In this document: positions 6,693-15,624 of the stretch, in pieces
Layout of the letters: the number at the start of each line of letters is the position of its first letter
Position numbering within the stretch: position 1 is the first letter of the stretch
Assembly: GCA_964469555.1 (NCBI GenBank)
Contig: CAYYAQ010000025.1
Span: forward strand, 1 to 43,276
DNA from: CAYYAQ01 sp964469555
GTDB lineage: Bacteria; Planctomycetota; UBA1135; UBA2386
Direction of reading: 5' to 3'
Length of the DNA: 43,276 bases
The notes under the pieces: generated by a model
What the model saw: only the letters and a program-made list of their open reading frames with translations
Database searches by the model: none
What the model was told of the DNA's origin: nothing
Position numbers and translations under genes: made by a program

Positions 6693-9134
6693 TTACTTCA
6701 CGGTCACGCGGCTGACGCTCGAAACGTTGACCAGGGTCGAGCCGTTCAACAGAAACACGACGCCGTCGATCGTGCGGCCCTTCACCGCGAGGGCGATCGC
6801 CGCGGGGAAGGAGAAGGCTGCTCGCGGGTACTGGCTGGCGCTACCCGGCTTGAAGGCCAAGACGCCCCCGGCGATCGGCGCCGTTCTGAGCGACGAAAAC
6901 GCCAGCGCGTCGATCTCGACGCCCAGGCCGTCGCCGGTGCTCACCGGACGTGAGGTCGCCAACGAGAACATCGTGAAGCCGACGCTCCAGCCCGAAAGCG
7001 GGGCGCCGGTTACCTTGGCGGTGAGGTTGCCCGTGGCCGTCGAGGTGAGATCGAACGACATGCCGGTCCGGTCGCGCAGACCACTGAGGCCCTCCACGAC
7101 GAGTCCGTAGTCGACGTCGACAGCACGTGTCTGGACGTGGCCATCCTTGCGAATCGCCGTCGCCCGGACGGTCACCTCGGTGAGACCCTTGGGAGCGCTG
7201 CTGAGGATGACGCACTCCTCCGTGTCGCGGTCGTTGGCGCCGCCGCCCGGCGTGCTGGTCGCGCCGGACATCAGGCCGTTGTTGCCCCAGTAGCTCGTGC
7301 CGTTGCTTGTCTTGACCGAGAGGTCGACGCTGTTGATCCGGTGGATGGTCGCGTTGGCCGCGGCTTCGGGATCCGGATACTGCAGCGCGGCCGTGAATCG
7401 ACCGCCCCTCGCGAACATGAAGTAGGTTCGGGACTGCCCCTGCCTCAGCAGGTCGATCTCATCGATGACCAGCAAGCGGTTTCGCTCGTCGTAGGCGCGA
7501 CGCAGGCTCGGGAATCCAAATCCCTGCTGGTATCGGTTTGCACCAAAGGAGGCGCCGCTCGAGTTGTAAGGGACTTGGTTGGCGGTCGCGACGAGCAGCG
7601 CCTTCGTGGTGCTGAAGTGCGGCAGGACCTTGAAGCGCTCCGTGGAGGTCTTCGACTTGGCCTTGCCGTAGCCGAACAGGCCCTCCGTGAACATCTCGAT
7701 GATGCCGCCGCCGAGACCGTTGATGATCGGCGTCGCGCCGGACGTTCCGCCGAATGACGTCGAATAGCTCGAAGAGCCGGAGGTCGTCCGGATCGAGTCG
7801 TAGTAGGCGGCGAGAGTCACGCCGATGCGACCGTCCGCCGCGGGGCCGGTGCTGCCGCTGCGGCCCCAGTAGTCGTCCGCGGCGTTCGAGTTGTTGCGGT
7901 GACGAAAGCCGCCGACGCTGCAGATGTTCTTCGCCCAGGCCTGTGGCCGCGACGCCCTGGGCTGGGACGTGGATCCTGCGTTGCTCTGGCTCTGCGTGAT
8001 GAACATGTCGTAGTCGAAGATGATGTCGTCCATCTCCGCGGAGTGCGATGTGTAGAGCAGAGTGCGTGCGAAGCCCCACGAAGCTGTGTCGAGCATGACC
8101 TGCTGGTTGGACTGCATGGATGCAGTCATGCTGCGGCGGTTGCCCGATGCGTAGCTGGAGTTCGTGTACGTCATCTGGGCGTTCGGCATCAGTCCCTTGT
8201 AGAGCGAACTCGCGCCTCGGGCGTAGATCTCGCCCGCGGTGCTCGTGCCGTGACTGGACGACGAGCCGTTGAAGAGCGCGATCGGAGCGCTGCGGATGCC
8301 CGTGATCGCCGCGAACTCGGTGTGCGTGGCGTGGACGCCCTCCGAGATGTGGCCAGTCATGCCGATGCCCTTGATGTCCGTGAGGATCTCGAGGTCGTTG
8401 GATCCACCCTGGATGCGGGCGTTGTCGATGTCGAATTGCACCGGCGTGGAGGGTTCGATGAAGAGGACGCGGTCGTCGTTGGCGATCTCGAGCATCTGCT
8501 TTTGGCTCATCGTCGCTTCGAACAGGATGCCGCCGTTCGCGGAGGTCTCGCGAGTCGCGCCGATGGCGACCACGCGGGCTTCGAGGCCCACGGCGTCGCG
8601 ACGTTGGTCGACGAGAACGATCGTGTAGCGCGCCTTCTGCGCGGGCTTGCCCAGACCGATGATGATATCGGGGTCGAGTCGGAGCGCGGTGTGGTACTCC
8701 ATGACACAGCGCACGAAGGGCAATCGAGAGACCCTGGTGATCACCGACCGGTCCATTCGCACGAGGTAGGACTGGCTCGGGAGGTAGTGGTGCAACTCAA
8801 CGCCGAGCCCGTTCAGAGCGGCGCGAAACTCGCTGATGATCTGTGTGTGGAATTGCACGACGAACAGTCGGTTGTCGTGCTTGGCGAGCAGTCCTCCGGG
8901 AATCACCGGCGGAGTCTTGGGATCGAAGACCCCAAAGCGGAGGTGCAGCTTCGTGTCGATTTCGTTTTGTGTCGTCCATGTTCGACCACCGTCACGGCTG
9001 ACGGAGCTAATCGTCTTGTCGGTGGTTTGCGTCGAACGGACAACGGTCGGCGTTCCGGGAACGTCGTATGTGTCTTGCCTCTGCGCGGGCAGAATTGTGG
9101 ATAGAAGAGCGGCGGCAATCAGGATCTGGCGCAT
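6693..9134 (-). CDS. Secreted S8 (subtilisin-like) protease with substituted catalytic Asp
   Basis: A secreted 813-residue protein. The ATG at 9134 gives the signal peptide MRQILIAAALLSTILPAQ; an earlier in-frame start lacks this context. Residues ~230-500 follow the S8 fold: SSHGTSTAGEI with His295 and FGGTSGATPI with nucleophile Ser465. The spacing (His-Ser 170) fits subtilases. The expected 'DtGv' Asp, 31 residues before the His as in subtilisin, reads ISEGVHATHTEF: Ser264 followed by Glu265. Either Glu265 substitutes, the enzyme is weakened, or this is a non-catalytic relative. N-terminal residues ~20-225 act as a possible prodomain; the last ~115 residues form a beta-rich module also suggested in two other secreted proteins of the window. 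A GC-rich hairpin follows the stop. Confidence 0.85.
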   Translation of the reverse strand: MRQILIAAALLSTILPAQRQDTYDVPGTPTVVRSTQTTDKTISSVSRDGGRTWTTQNEIDTKLHLRFGVFDPKTPPVIPGGLLAKHDNRLFVVQFHTQIISEFRAALNGLGVELHHYLPSQSYLVRMDRSVITRVSRLPFVRCVMEYHTALRLDPDIIIGLGKPAQKARYTIVLVDQRRDAVGLEARVVAIGATRETSANGGILFEATMSQKQMLEIANDDRVLFIEPSTPVQFDIDNARIQGGSNDLEILTDIKGIGMTGHISEGVHATHTEFAAITGIRSAPIALFNGSSSSHGTSTAGEIYARGASSLYKGLMPNAQMTYTNSSYASGNRRSMTASMQSNQQVMLDTASWGFARTLLYTSHSAEMDDIIFDYDMFITQSQSNAGSTSQPRASRPQAWAKNICSVGGFRHRNNSNAADDYWGRSGSTGPAADGRIGVTLAAYYDSIRTTSGSSSYSTSFGGTSGATPIINGLGGGIIEMFTEGLFGYGKAKSKTSTERFKVLPHFSTTKALLVATANQVPYNSSGASFGANRYQQGFGFPSLRRAYDERNRLLVIDEIDLLRQGQSRTYFMFARGGRFTAALQYPDPEAAANATIHRINSVDLSVKTSNGTSYWGNNGLMSGATSTPGGGANDRDTEECVILSSAPKGLTEVTVRATAIRKDGHVQTRAVDVDYGLVVEGLSGLRDRTGMSFDLTSTATGNLTAKVTGAPLSGWSVGFTMFSLATSRPVSTGDGLGVEIDALAFSSLRTAPIAGGVLAFKPGSASQYPRAAFSFPAAIALAVKGRTIDGVVFLLNGSTLVNVSSVSRVTVK

Positions 9135-9229
9135 GATTCGAGAAGGTGAGGAAACGGAGGCCAGATTGTATCGGGCTGTTCCAATCCGTGTGGTTTGACG
9201 GGCCCCATTCATGGCGGTTTGATACTGAT

Positions 9230-10654
9230 GTGAAGTCCTTCGGACGAGCACTGATCTTCGCGTGCATCGCGGTCCCCGCTGTGGCGCAGTCGCCTACGCG
9301 AGTGGTGTTTCGCGCCACCGTCAAGGCCGTGCTCGACGGTGGCGTGCTGGAGCTGACCGACGGTCGCAAGGTCGGTCTGCGGGGCGTCACGCTGCCCTCG
9401 GCGGCGGTGTGAACCATCGGGTTCGCGGATGGGCTGAAGAAGGCTCTCACGGCGGCCGTTCGCGCCGCGGGGGACCAGGTGTGGATCACGCCGGACACGG
9501 GGAAGCAACCCGGGGTGGATTTCGTCGCCTCGGTTCGTGCCGGCAAGGACGGCAAGTCGATCAACGAACAGCTGCTCGAGCGAGGTCTCGCCGTGTTCAC
9601 CTGTCGCACGCCCGGCGCCATAGACCTGTCGGTGCTCTCGTCCGCGGCCCGTCGCGCGCAAGAGAACAAGGCGGGATGGTTCAAGGCGAGCGCGCCGCGC
9701 CGACTCGCCAAGCTACCCTACCTCAACGGCGCCGTGATCGGGTTGCACCATCAGGACAAGCGCACCTACCACCGACAGGTCGACGAGCTTGCCGCCGCCG
9801 GATTCCGGCACCTCTGCCTACTGTTCTCGGTGTTTGTCCAGAAGGTCGATTCCGTCGAGATTCGGCGGGACCACCAGCGCACGGTGCGTGACGACCGTCT
9901 GATCGAGACGATCGTCTACGCCAAGAAGAAGGGCCTGTCGCTGGCGCTGCTGCCGATCGTACTGATCCTCGATCCGGGTGATGACGACTGGCGCGGGGTT
10001 CTGCGTCCGAAGGACGAGGACAAGTGGTGGCAGAACTACGGTCGGTTCGTCGCGCACTGCGCGGACATCTCCGAACACACGGGCGTGGACCTGTTGAGCA
10101 TCGGTAGCGAACTCGGTTCTCTGGAGGATCGGACGGCGACGTGGCAGCGCATCATCAAGAACACGCGCGGTCGCTACCGGGGCAACATCACGTACTCGGC
10201 GAACTGGGACCATGCGGACAAACCGAAGTTCTTCAAGCAGCTCGACATCGTCGGGATGACGGCCTACTTCTCATTGACAAAGAAGATGGATCCGACGATC
10301 GCCGAGCTCGAGGCAGAGTGGCGGCGAGTCGCCAAGGAAGTGCAGAAGACCCACGCCTGGCATGGTCGTCCGATCTTCTTCACGGAACTCGGATACGCGA
10401 GTCAGAACGGCATCAACCGCGACCCGTGGAACTACACGATGGACGTGGACGACATAGACCTGCAAGAGCAGGCGGACTGCTTCAAGGCGTTCATCAACGT
10501 CGCGTCTTCGGTCAAGCTCCTGAAGGGGGCGTACTTCTACGACTACTACGACGTCGGGGGAAAGGAGGATTGGTCGTACAGCCCGCGTGGGAAACCGGCG
10601 ATGGCGACCTGGCGGGAGTGGGCGAAGAGAATCGACGCGGGAGACCGCCGCTGA
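9230..10654 (+). pseudogene. SNase-like / GH113-like fusion gene with in-frame TGA
   Basis: One reading frame runs from GTG 9230 to TGA 10654 but is split by a TGA at 9410-9412. Part one starts with a signal peptide (VKSFGRALIFACIAVPAVAQ), then FRATVKAVLDGGVLELTDGRKVGLRGVTLP, the beginning of a staphylococcal-nuclease-like OB fold. The same fold resumes directly after the stop (FADGLKKALTAAV, INEQLLERGLAVF, RAQENKAGWFK). The nuclease catalytic Arg/Glu residues are not conserved, so this domain is probably non-catalytic. From ~residue 165 a TIM-barrel domain resembles glycoside hydrolase family 113: LLSIGSELGS (acid/base Glu), ITYSANWDH and FFTELGYAS (nucleophile Glu). The downstream piece could start at GTG 9479 but would lack a signal peptide. 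Nonsense mutation, sequencing error or read-through are all possible. Confidence 0.75.
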
Positions 10655-10655
10655 C

Positions 10656-11669
10656 TCAGCCGCAGACCGCGTCCGGCGCCATTGGGCGCGTCTCGCACGA
10701 CCCGATCGCGGTCGGCAGAACCACGTGCAGCATGCCGCTCTCCATCTTCTTGTCGCGGGAGAAGAACACAAGCAGCTCCGATCGGGGTGGGGTCGGTTGC
10801 CGCGTGAATCCGTAGAGGTCGAGAAGCCGACTACATCGGTCCGCGTCGTCCTTCGCGAGCGTGTTCGTTGCGACCGCGACGTCCAGGATGAAATACAATC
10901 CCTGCGCGACGGCATGGCCGTGCGGCATGGTGTAGTCGCTCATCGCTTCGAGCGCGTGCGCGAGCGTGTGCCCGAGGTTCAGGCATCGGCGCCTGCCGGT
11001 GGTCTCGTGGGGGTCAGCCTCGACGGTCTTCTGCTTCTCGTCGACACACATCTGCACGACTCGGGTCAGCAGTTGCGGATCCCCGGAGGTAATGCTCACG
11101 GATTCGGATTCGAGCAACTCGAAGAGTTCAGTGCTGAAGCCGATTCCCATTTTCAGTGCCTCGCCGAGACCGGAAAGCAGCTGTTCGCGCGGCAGACTCG
11201 CGGTGAAGTCGAGATCCGCGAGCATCAGATGGGCGGGATGGAACGTCCCGACGAGGTTCTTGCCTTCGGGCACATTGATCGCGGTCTTGCCTCCGACACT
11301 GCTGTCGAGCATGGCCAGTAGTGTCGTGGGAACCTGAATCAGGTCTACACCACGAAGAAACATGGATGCTGCCAGCCCGCCGAGGTCGCCGACCGCGCCA
11401 CCTCCGATCGCGACGACGATCGTTTTTCGATCGAGCTCCCACTGGGTCATCTGACGAAGGACCTTCTCGAGCGTAGCGAACGACTTGCACGATTCACCGC
11501 CGGGAAGCGGGATGCGGCGCCAGCCTTCGGGCACGAGATCGGGGTAGGCCGCCGCCACCGGATCGTCGAGCAGGGCGACGACGGAGCGGTCTGCGCCGAG
11601 AGCTTCAACGTGCGGGCGGAGCTCGGCGCGCACGCCAGTTCCGATCAGGATCTCGGTAGTGGGTCCCAT
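10656..11669 (-). CDS. aroB: 3-dehydroquinate synthase
   Basis: Second step of the shikimate pathway: converts DAHP to 3-dehydroquinate with NAD and a divalent metal. Seen are the NAD-binding GGGAVGDLGGLAAS (residues ~89-102), FLRGVDLIQVPTTLLAMLDSSVGGKTAIN (substrate loop, ~105-132) and metal ligands predicted at Glu170 (LGEALK), His234 (NLGHTLAHALE) and His250 (MPHGHAVAQG), with spacing close to that of E. coli AroB. The 337-residue length is normal. It ends one base from the stop of the converging plus-strand gene and follows the membrane protein gene by 24 nt on the same strand. Confidence 0.96.
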   Translation of the reverse strand: MGPTTEILIGTGVRAELRPHVEALGADRSVVALLDDPVAAAYPDLVPEGWRRIPLPGGESCKSFATLEKVLRQMTQWELDRKTIVVAIGGGAVGDLGGLAASMFLRGVDLIQVPTTLLAMLDSSVGGKTAINVPEGKNLVGTFHPAHLMLADLDFTASLPREQLLSGLGEALKMGIGFSTELFELLESESVSITSGDPQLLTRVVQMCVDEKQKTVEADPHETTGRRRCLNLGHTLAHALEAMSDYTMPHGHAVAQGLYFILDVAVATNTLAKDDADRCSRLLDLYGFTRQPTPPRSELLVFFSRDKKMESGMLHVVLPTAIGSCETRPMAPDAVCG

Positions 11670-11693
11670 TCGCGGGAGACCATACCCCCCTGG

Positions 11694-13091
11694 CTATGTT
11701 TCGACCTGAAGGAATCCCTCCGGCGAAGCGCGGCGTCGCCGTCGGCGATCGACGATCCTGGTCTTGTATTCGTCGCTCTCCTTCTTGGCACGTCTGTTCA
11801 TGTTGAAAAACAGGACCGCGACGAGGACGACGAACGCGGCGAAGATGATCCCCATCCAGAAGGTGGCGGGGTGACTCACCATCTTGTACCGCGAGAGCGT
11901 GGCGGCGACGAACTGTGGTGTGTGGACGACAGAGTAGTCCTGAGCCTGGTAGGCGCGGTTCCTAAAGTAGAACGCATCGATGTCGATGCCCTCTCCGTAA
12001 CGCCATTCGCCGATGTCCTCGGGAATCCAGATCGGAATCATCTTGGCCCCCATGCGCGGGATGCGAATCCACACCGCGGTCCAGTACTTGATGCCCAACG
12101 GGTTCACTTTCGCGCGGTGCACGCGCGCCAGCACGAAGGTGCCCCGCAATCGCAGCGGAGCGCCGCGCTCATACGTGCCGTGCTTGAACCCCGTGTACTG
12201 GTCCTTCAGCTCGAAGACCTCGATGTGGCGCTGGCCCGAGTCCGCCAGTCGATCGTGTTCGTGAATCGCGAACCCCGCCATGTGCCACAGAGGCACATCC
12301 TGGGAGTCGACGAGGAAGTCCGCCATGTTGTCGGTGTCGATCCAGGTGTCCGTCTCCTCCACGTAGGCGGCGTTCTTGTCGCCCGCGAGAACCTTCTGAT
12401 CGAGCTTGACGACGGGTTCCCAGTCGGGAAATGCCTTCTCCACGCGGGGACCGATGATCATCGGGGCGTTGAGAACGGACTCGTCGAGGTAGTGGGTATC
12501 GACGATCTTCACGAAGAATCCCTCGACCCGGACCCAAGGGTTGTCCTCGCGGACGACGTTGTCGGGTAGCGGCTTCGACACCCAGAAGATCACCTGATCC
12601 CCGGACTCGGTGCGCAATCGACCCTTGTAGGACTTGGCTCGCGGGATGGGGTGGAGCTTCTGTTGCTCGAACTTCTCCAGCTTGCCCTTCACCCAGATGT
12701 AGTTGCCGCGGTGTGCTCCCGGTCGAGCGCGCAGTCGTCCGATGTCGGCGGCGAGCATGGGAAGTTGCAGCGCCGCGGCGGAGTTGGGATCGATGTTGTA
12801 CGACTTCCGCAGCAGGTGAGCCCAAACGCTTCCCTTGACGCGACCCCCGCGTTCGATGGTGGTCGAGTCCTTGATCTCCGCGAGGATCTTCGGGTCCGGT
12901 CGGAACGCGGACACGTCGATCGTCGGCGGTCGCGTGATCACGGGCTTGTCGGATTCGCTCACGCGATCAGGCAGGAGATACGCGAGGACGATTGCCCCGA
13001 GCAGTCCTCCCATGATCATGATCCTGGTGCGGTCGCTGATCAGACCGGATTTTAGGGATCTTCGGGGGTAGTTGGTGTCACCTGGCAGCAT
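11694..13091 (-). CDS. Unknown protein anchored at both ends
   Basis: I do not recognise this 465-residue protein. A hydrophobic helix near the N-terminus (MIMGGLLGAIVLAYLLP, ~25-41) and another near the C-terminus (FWMGIIFAAFVVLVAVLFFN, ~411-430) flank a ~360-residue region rich in short strands, with segments such as YIWVKGKLEKFEQQ, PWVRVEGFFVKI and LRLRGTFVLARVHRA that look like repeated OB-type or small beta-barrel strands. The tail (NRRAKKESDEYKTR, then an Arg run) is basic and probably cytoplasmic. If both helices span the membrane, the middle part is in the periplasm. It lies 24 nt upstream of aroB and may be co-transcribed, but no link to aromatic synthesis is evident. Confidence 0.75.
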   Translation of the reverse strand: MLPGDTNYPRRSLKSGLISDRTRIMIMGGLLGAIVLAYLLPDRVSESDKPVITRPPTIDVSAFRPDPKILAEIKDSTTIERGGRVKGSVWAHLLRKSYNIDPNSAAALQLPMLAADIGRLRARPGAHRGNYIWVKGKLEKFEQQKLHPIPRAKSYKGRLRTESGDQVIFWVSKPLPDNVVREDNPWVRVEGFFVKIVDTHYLDESVLNAPMIIGPRVEKAFPDWEPVVKLDQKVLAGDKNAAYVEETDTWIDTDNMADFLVDSQDVPLWHMAGFAIHEHDRLADSGQRHIEVFELKDQYTGFKHGTYERGAPLRLRGTFVLARVHRAKVNPLGIKYWTAVWIRIPRMGAKMIPIWIPEDIGEWRYGEGIDIDAFYFRNRAYQAQDYSVVHTPQFVAATLSRYKMVSHPATFWMGIIFAAFVVLVAVLFFNMNRRAKKESDEYKTRIVDRRRRRRASPEGFLQVET

Positions 13092-13178
13092 CGGTAGGCA
13101 CGATAACGGAGCGATGGACGTTGGGTTTAGTCAGACGTCTTCTCTCGACAAAAATCGCGTCGGCGCTGCGGCGACCCC

Positions 13179-13601
13179 TCAGCTGATGTCCATGTGGAAC
13201 AAGTCGCCCAGGTTGTGGTTGGCGATATCCGAGCGATCGACGATGGCCGCGCCGGCAACCCCCAGGGTCACGCCGACGATTTCGGCGATCTGCTCCGACG
13301 TGGCGCCGAGTTTCTTGGCCTTCTTCATGTGCCCTTCGAGGCACCCCTTGCAACCCAACGCGAGCGCCGCGCCGATGGCCACGTACTCCTTGGTCAGCAG
13401 ATCGAGTTTCCCGCCACCGTAGGTGGCCTTGTAGAAGCTCATGTACGCCTTCTTGATCTCGGGGGTCATCAGTGCGTAGCTGCGCATCGAGGAACTCGGG
13501 ATCCGGCCGTCGTCCAGAGCGCGGTTCTGGCCGTTGTCAGCGACAGTGTCGGTTGCGCTGTCGGTTTTGATGTCTGAGGCGTTGTCTTGCTTGTCGCTCA
13601 C
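13179..13601 (-). CDS. Carboxymuconolactone decarboxylase/AhpD-like protein
   Basis: A 140-residue all-helical CMD-family protein. Residues ~50-120 carry the pattern FYKATYGGGKLDLLTKEYVAIGAALALGCKGCLEGHMKKAKKLGAT, with the CxxC pair and following His typical of AhpD-like peroxidatic or disulfide-reductase members. The first ~35 residues are polar and Asp/Thr/Asn-rich with no signal features. Family members reduce peroxides with lipoyl or thioredoxin partners, or act on lactones; the CxxC-x(2)-H arrangement favours the redox group. No AhpC is near. The 87 nt to the next gene and 173 nt upstream show nothing else. Confidence 0.85.
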   Translation of the reverse strand: MSDKQDNASDIKTDSATDTVADNGQNRALDDGRIPSSSMRSYALMTPEIKKAYMSFYKATYGGGKLDLLTKEYVAIGAALALGCKGCLEGHMKKAKKLGATSEQIAEIVGVTLGVAGAAIVDRSDIANHNLGDLFHMDIS

Positions 13602-13774
13602 GGGGGGGTCTCGAAGGGGTGCGTTGGAGGTGGAATAGGGTGGAATACGCTACCACGGGTAGGGGATCAGGTGGTCACGGAGTCGAGTGGAGGGGCACCT
13701 TTACGACACCGAATGCCCTCGATAGAGCGTTCTTTCGCAACGTTCTTGCTCCTCGCCGTGTCGGCGGTGCGCGC

Positions 13775-14203
13775 TCACGTCTGCAAGTGGACCTGAAGAC
13801 GCACCAGGCAGTCGCGATCCCGCTCGTTGTCGACGGTTTCGAACGCCTCCGGGAAGCCCATCCATGCGTAGTCGCCAACGGACGGACCCGGGCATATTTC
13901 CGCTATAGGGGAAGAGGGCGCGCCGGCCTGGTAGGCGAACGGCCACTCGACAAGCCCGACGTCGCCGAACAGTTCCTTGCCGGGCAGGAGCAGGTCCATC
14001 AGGTGGGTCGGCTGAGAGATCCCGGTCTCGGCGCGAACCTCCCGGACAACCGTGTCCCGGATGTGGTCCTCGGGCCGCACGATCCCCACGACGGGCCCGA
14101 ACGGCCACTCCAGGGTCGGTTTCTGCCGGAGGAGGAGGTACTGGATCCCGCTGTGCAGGACCTGAAACACGAAGACCCGGACTTGGTGATCGATGTGCAA
14201 CAT
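13775..14203 (-). CDS. Nudix-like hydrolase with degenerate Nudix box
   Basis: A 142-residue protein with a beta-strand start (HQVRVFVFQVLHSGIQYLLLRQ) and the segment GIVRPEDHIRDTVVREVRAETGI. Against the Nudix pattern G-x5-E-x7-REUXEE-x-G-U, the RE, second E, G and U match, but the first Glu is Asp and the EE pair is AE. This probably alters metal binding, so activity is uncertain. ATG 14203 is the first normal start; the frame stays open and looks coding for 12 further codons upstream, but no standard start is present there. The 218 nt between it and the esterase gene contain a 12-nt palindrome (AGACCTAGGTCT, 14236-14247) and no gene. Confidence 0.65.
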   Translation of the reverse strand: MLHIDHQVRVFVFQVLHSGIQYLLLRQKPTLEWPFGPVVGIVRPEDHIRDTVVREVRAETGISQPTHLMDLLLPGKELFGDVGLVEWPFAYQAGAPSSPIAEICPGPSVGDYAWMGFPEAFETVDNERDRDCLVRLQVHLQT

Positions 14204-14421
14204 GATTTCGAGGCACGCAACATGCTTGCCAATAAAGACCTAGGTCTCTGATCGGCTCCGGTTAGCACATTCTACGACGAGATTTCCAGATTGAGGGCGC
14301 GCTCCCCAGGCTCGCCCGGGCCGGAAGGGCCAACACAAGGGAGTTTTGGGACCGCGGCGGTCAGTCAAGTCTCCCAGGATATTCCGCAGGGATCGTCCGG
14401 GACCTCATTCCGGCCGAGCGC

Positions 14422-15468
14422 CTACTTATTCCGTTTGCCGGCGCTGGCGCCCTCGGTTTTGCCGCCCAGGAGTCCCCGCAGCTCTTGCAGCCCCTTCTCC
14501 TTCGACCACGCCGCGCCGATGAACCGCAGCGAGTTCGGCAGGTTCGCCGTGTTGTATCCCACGTCGGAGCTCCGGGTGTTCCACCCGTGACCGCCGTCTT
14601 TCACCAGGCTCCAGGAGTGCTTGATCTTGCGCTTGGTCAGGAGTTTGTGCATCCGGATGTTCGTCGTGTCCAGGCCGTAGCTGTCGCGGTCGCCGCAGTC
14701 GAAGTAGATCTTCAGTCCCGCGAGCTTCTCGACGTCCACGGTCGTTGCGATCAGGAGAGGGTTGTTGGCGGCCCAGAGCTTCTTGTCGACCGGGTTGCCG
14801 AAGACGCTCGCCGCGAAGCCGCGTCGGGTCGCCCATGGGAACATGTCGCCGAGGTCGTCGTACTTCGCCGGCAGAACCGCCGCGGAGTGTGTCGCGACGG
14901 CGCAGAAGATCTCCGGGTGTTTGAACGCGATCTTCAGCGCTCCGAACCCGCCCATGCTGACTCCCATGATCGCGCGGCTCCCGCGCTTGGGAATGGTGCG
15001 GAACGTCTTGTCGATGTGAGTGATGAGGTCCTTGACGATCATCGTCTCGACCTTGTCTCGGCCTTTGTCCATGTAGAAGGACCGCCGGCTGCCGTCGTAG
15101 ATGCACACGAAGATCATCGGGGACATGCCCTTTTCGCCGACGATCCTGTCGAGCACCTTGGCGCCGCCGCGTGAGTTGAACCGGTTGTGGTCCTCGTTCA
15201 TCCCGTGCAGGAAATAGACGACGGGGTAGCGCTTCTTGGCGTTCGACTTGTCGTCGTAGTCCTTCGGCAGGTAGATGCTGTAGACCCCGCGTCGCGTCGA
15301 CTTGGTCGCGAAGGTCTGGTCCGACTTGTAGATCAGGTTCTTGAGCCCGACCCGATCCCGCCAGCTGCTTCGCCGGCGCTGGGCGTCGGCCAGAGTCGCG
15401 AAGATGCCGCTGGACAGGGACGCGAGGACCAGGAGAAGCAGGGAATGGGAGATCTTGGACTGCAGCAT
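14422..15468 (-). CDS. Secreted esterase (esterase D / Fes-type alpha-beta hydrolase)
   Basis: A 348-residue alpha/beta hydrolase of the putative-esterase family (feruloyl esterase, enterochelin esterase and antigen 85 relatives). ATG 15468 gives a signal peptide (MLQSKISHSLLLLVLASLSS...). Typical features are IYLPKDYD, YPVVYFLHGMNEDHN (oxyanion strand), AIMGVSMGGFGAL (nucleophile Ser in GxSxG), YFDCGDRDSYG (acid Asp) and KDGGHGWNT (catalytic His). The substrate is likely an acyl or phenolic ester on extracellular polymers. The open frame continues over 1 kb upstream, but that part is only antisense to folC. A 156-nt divergent promoter region separates it from folC. Confidence 0.88.
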   Translation of the reverse strand: MLQSKISHSLLLLVLASLSSGIFATLADAQRRRSSWRDRVGLKNLIYKSDQTFATKSTRRGVYSIYLPKDYDDKSNAKKRYPVVYFLHGMNEDHNRFNSRGGAKVLDRIVGEKGMSPMIFVCIYDGSRRSFYMDKGRDKVETMIVKDLITHIDKTFRTIPKRGSRAIMGVSMGGFGALKIAFKHPEIFCAVATHSAAVLPAKYDDLGDMFPWATRRGFAASVFGNPVDKKLWAANNPLLIATTVDVEKLAGLKIYFDCGDRDSYGLDTTNIRMHKLLTKRKIKHSWSLVKDGGHGWNTRSSDVGYNTANLPNSLRFIGAAWSKEKGLQELRGLLGGKTEGASAGKRNK

Positions 15469-15624
15469 GGAGGCTCCGATGGCGTCGGTTTCGTAGTTGG
15501 AGGCGTAGCTTACGGACGCGGGGAGGGCCGCGCGTCGCGAATCCTGGTGGTGAGAACGTAAAGATCGGGCCTGTTCCCAACCGGCGCATGGGCGCAGAAT
15601 CCGAGTCGCGATGAGGATCTCGTC

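Noticed and set aside
9410..9412. Selenocysteine or reassigned TGA in the nuclease-like gene
   Set aside because: No Cys-containing context or clear SECIS-like hairpin was seen after the TGA, and intact neighbours (tal, carB, aroB) use TGA as a normal stop.
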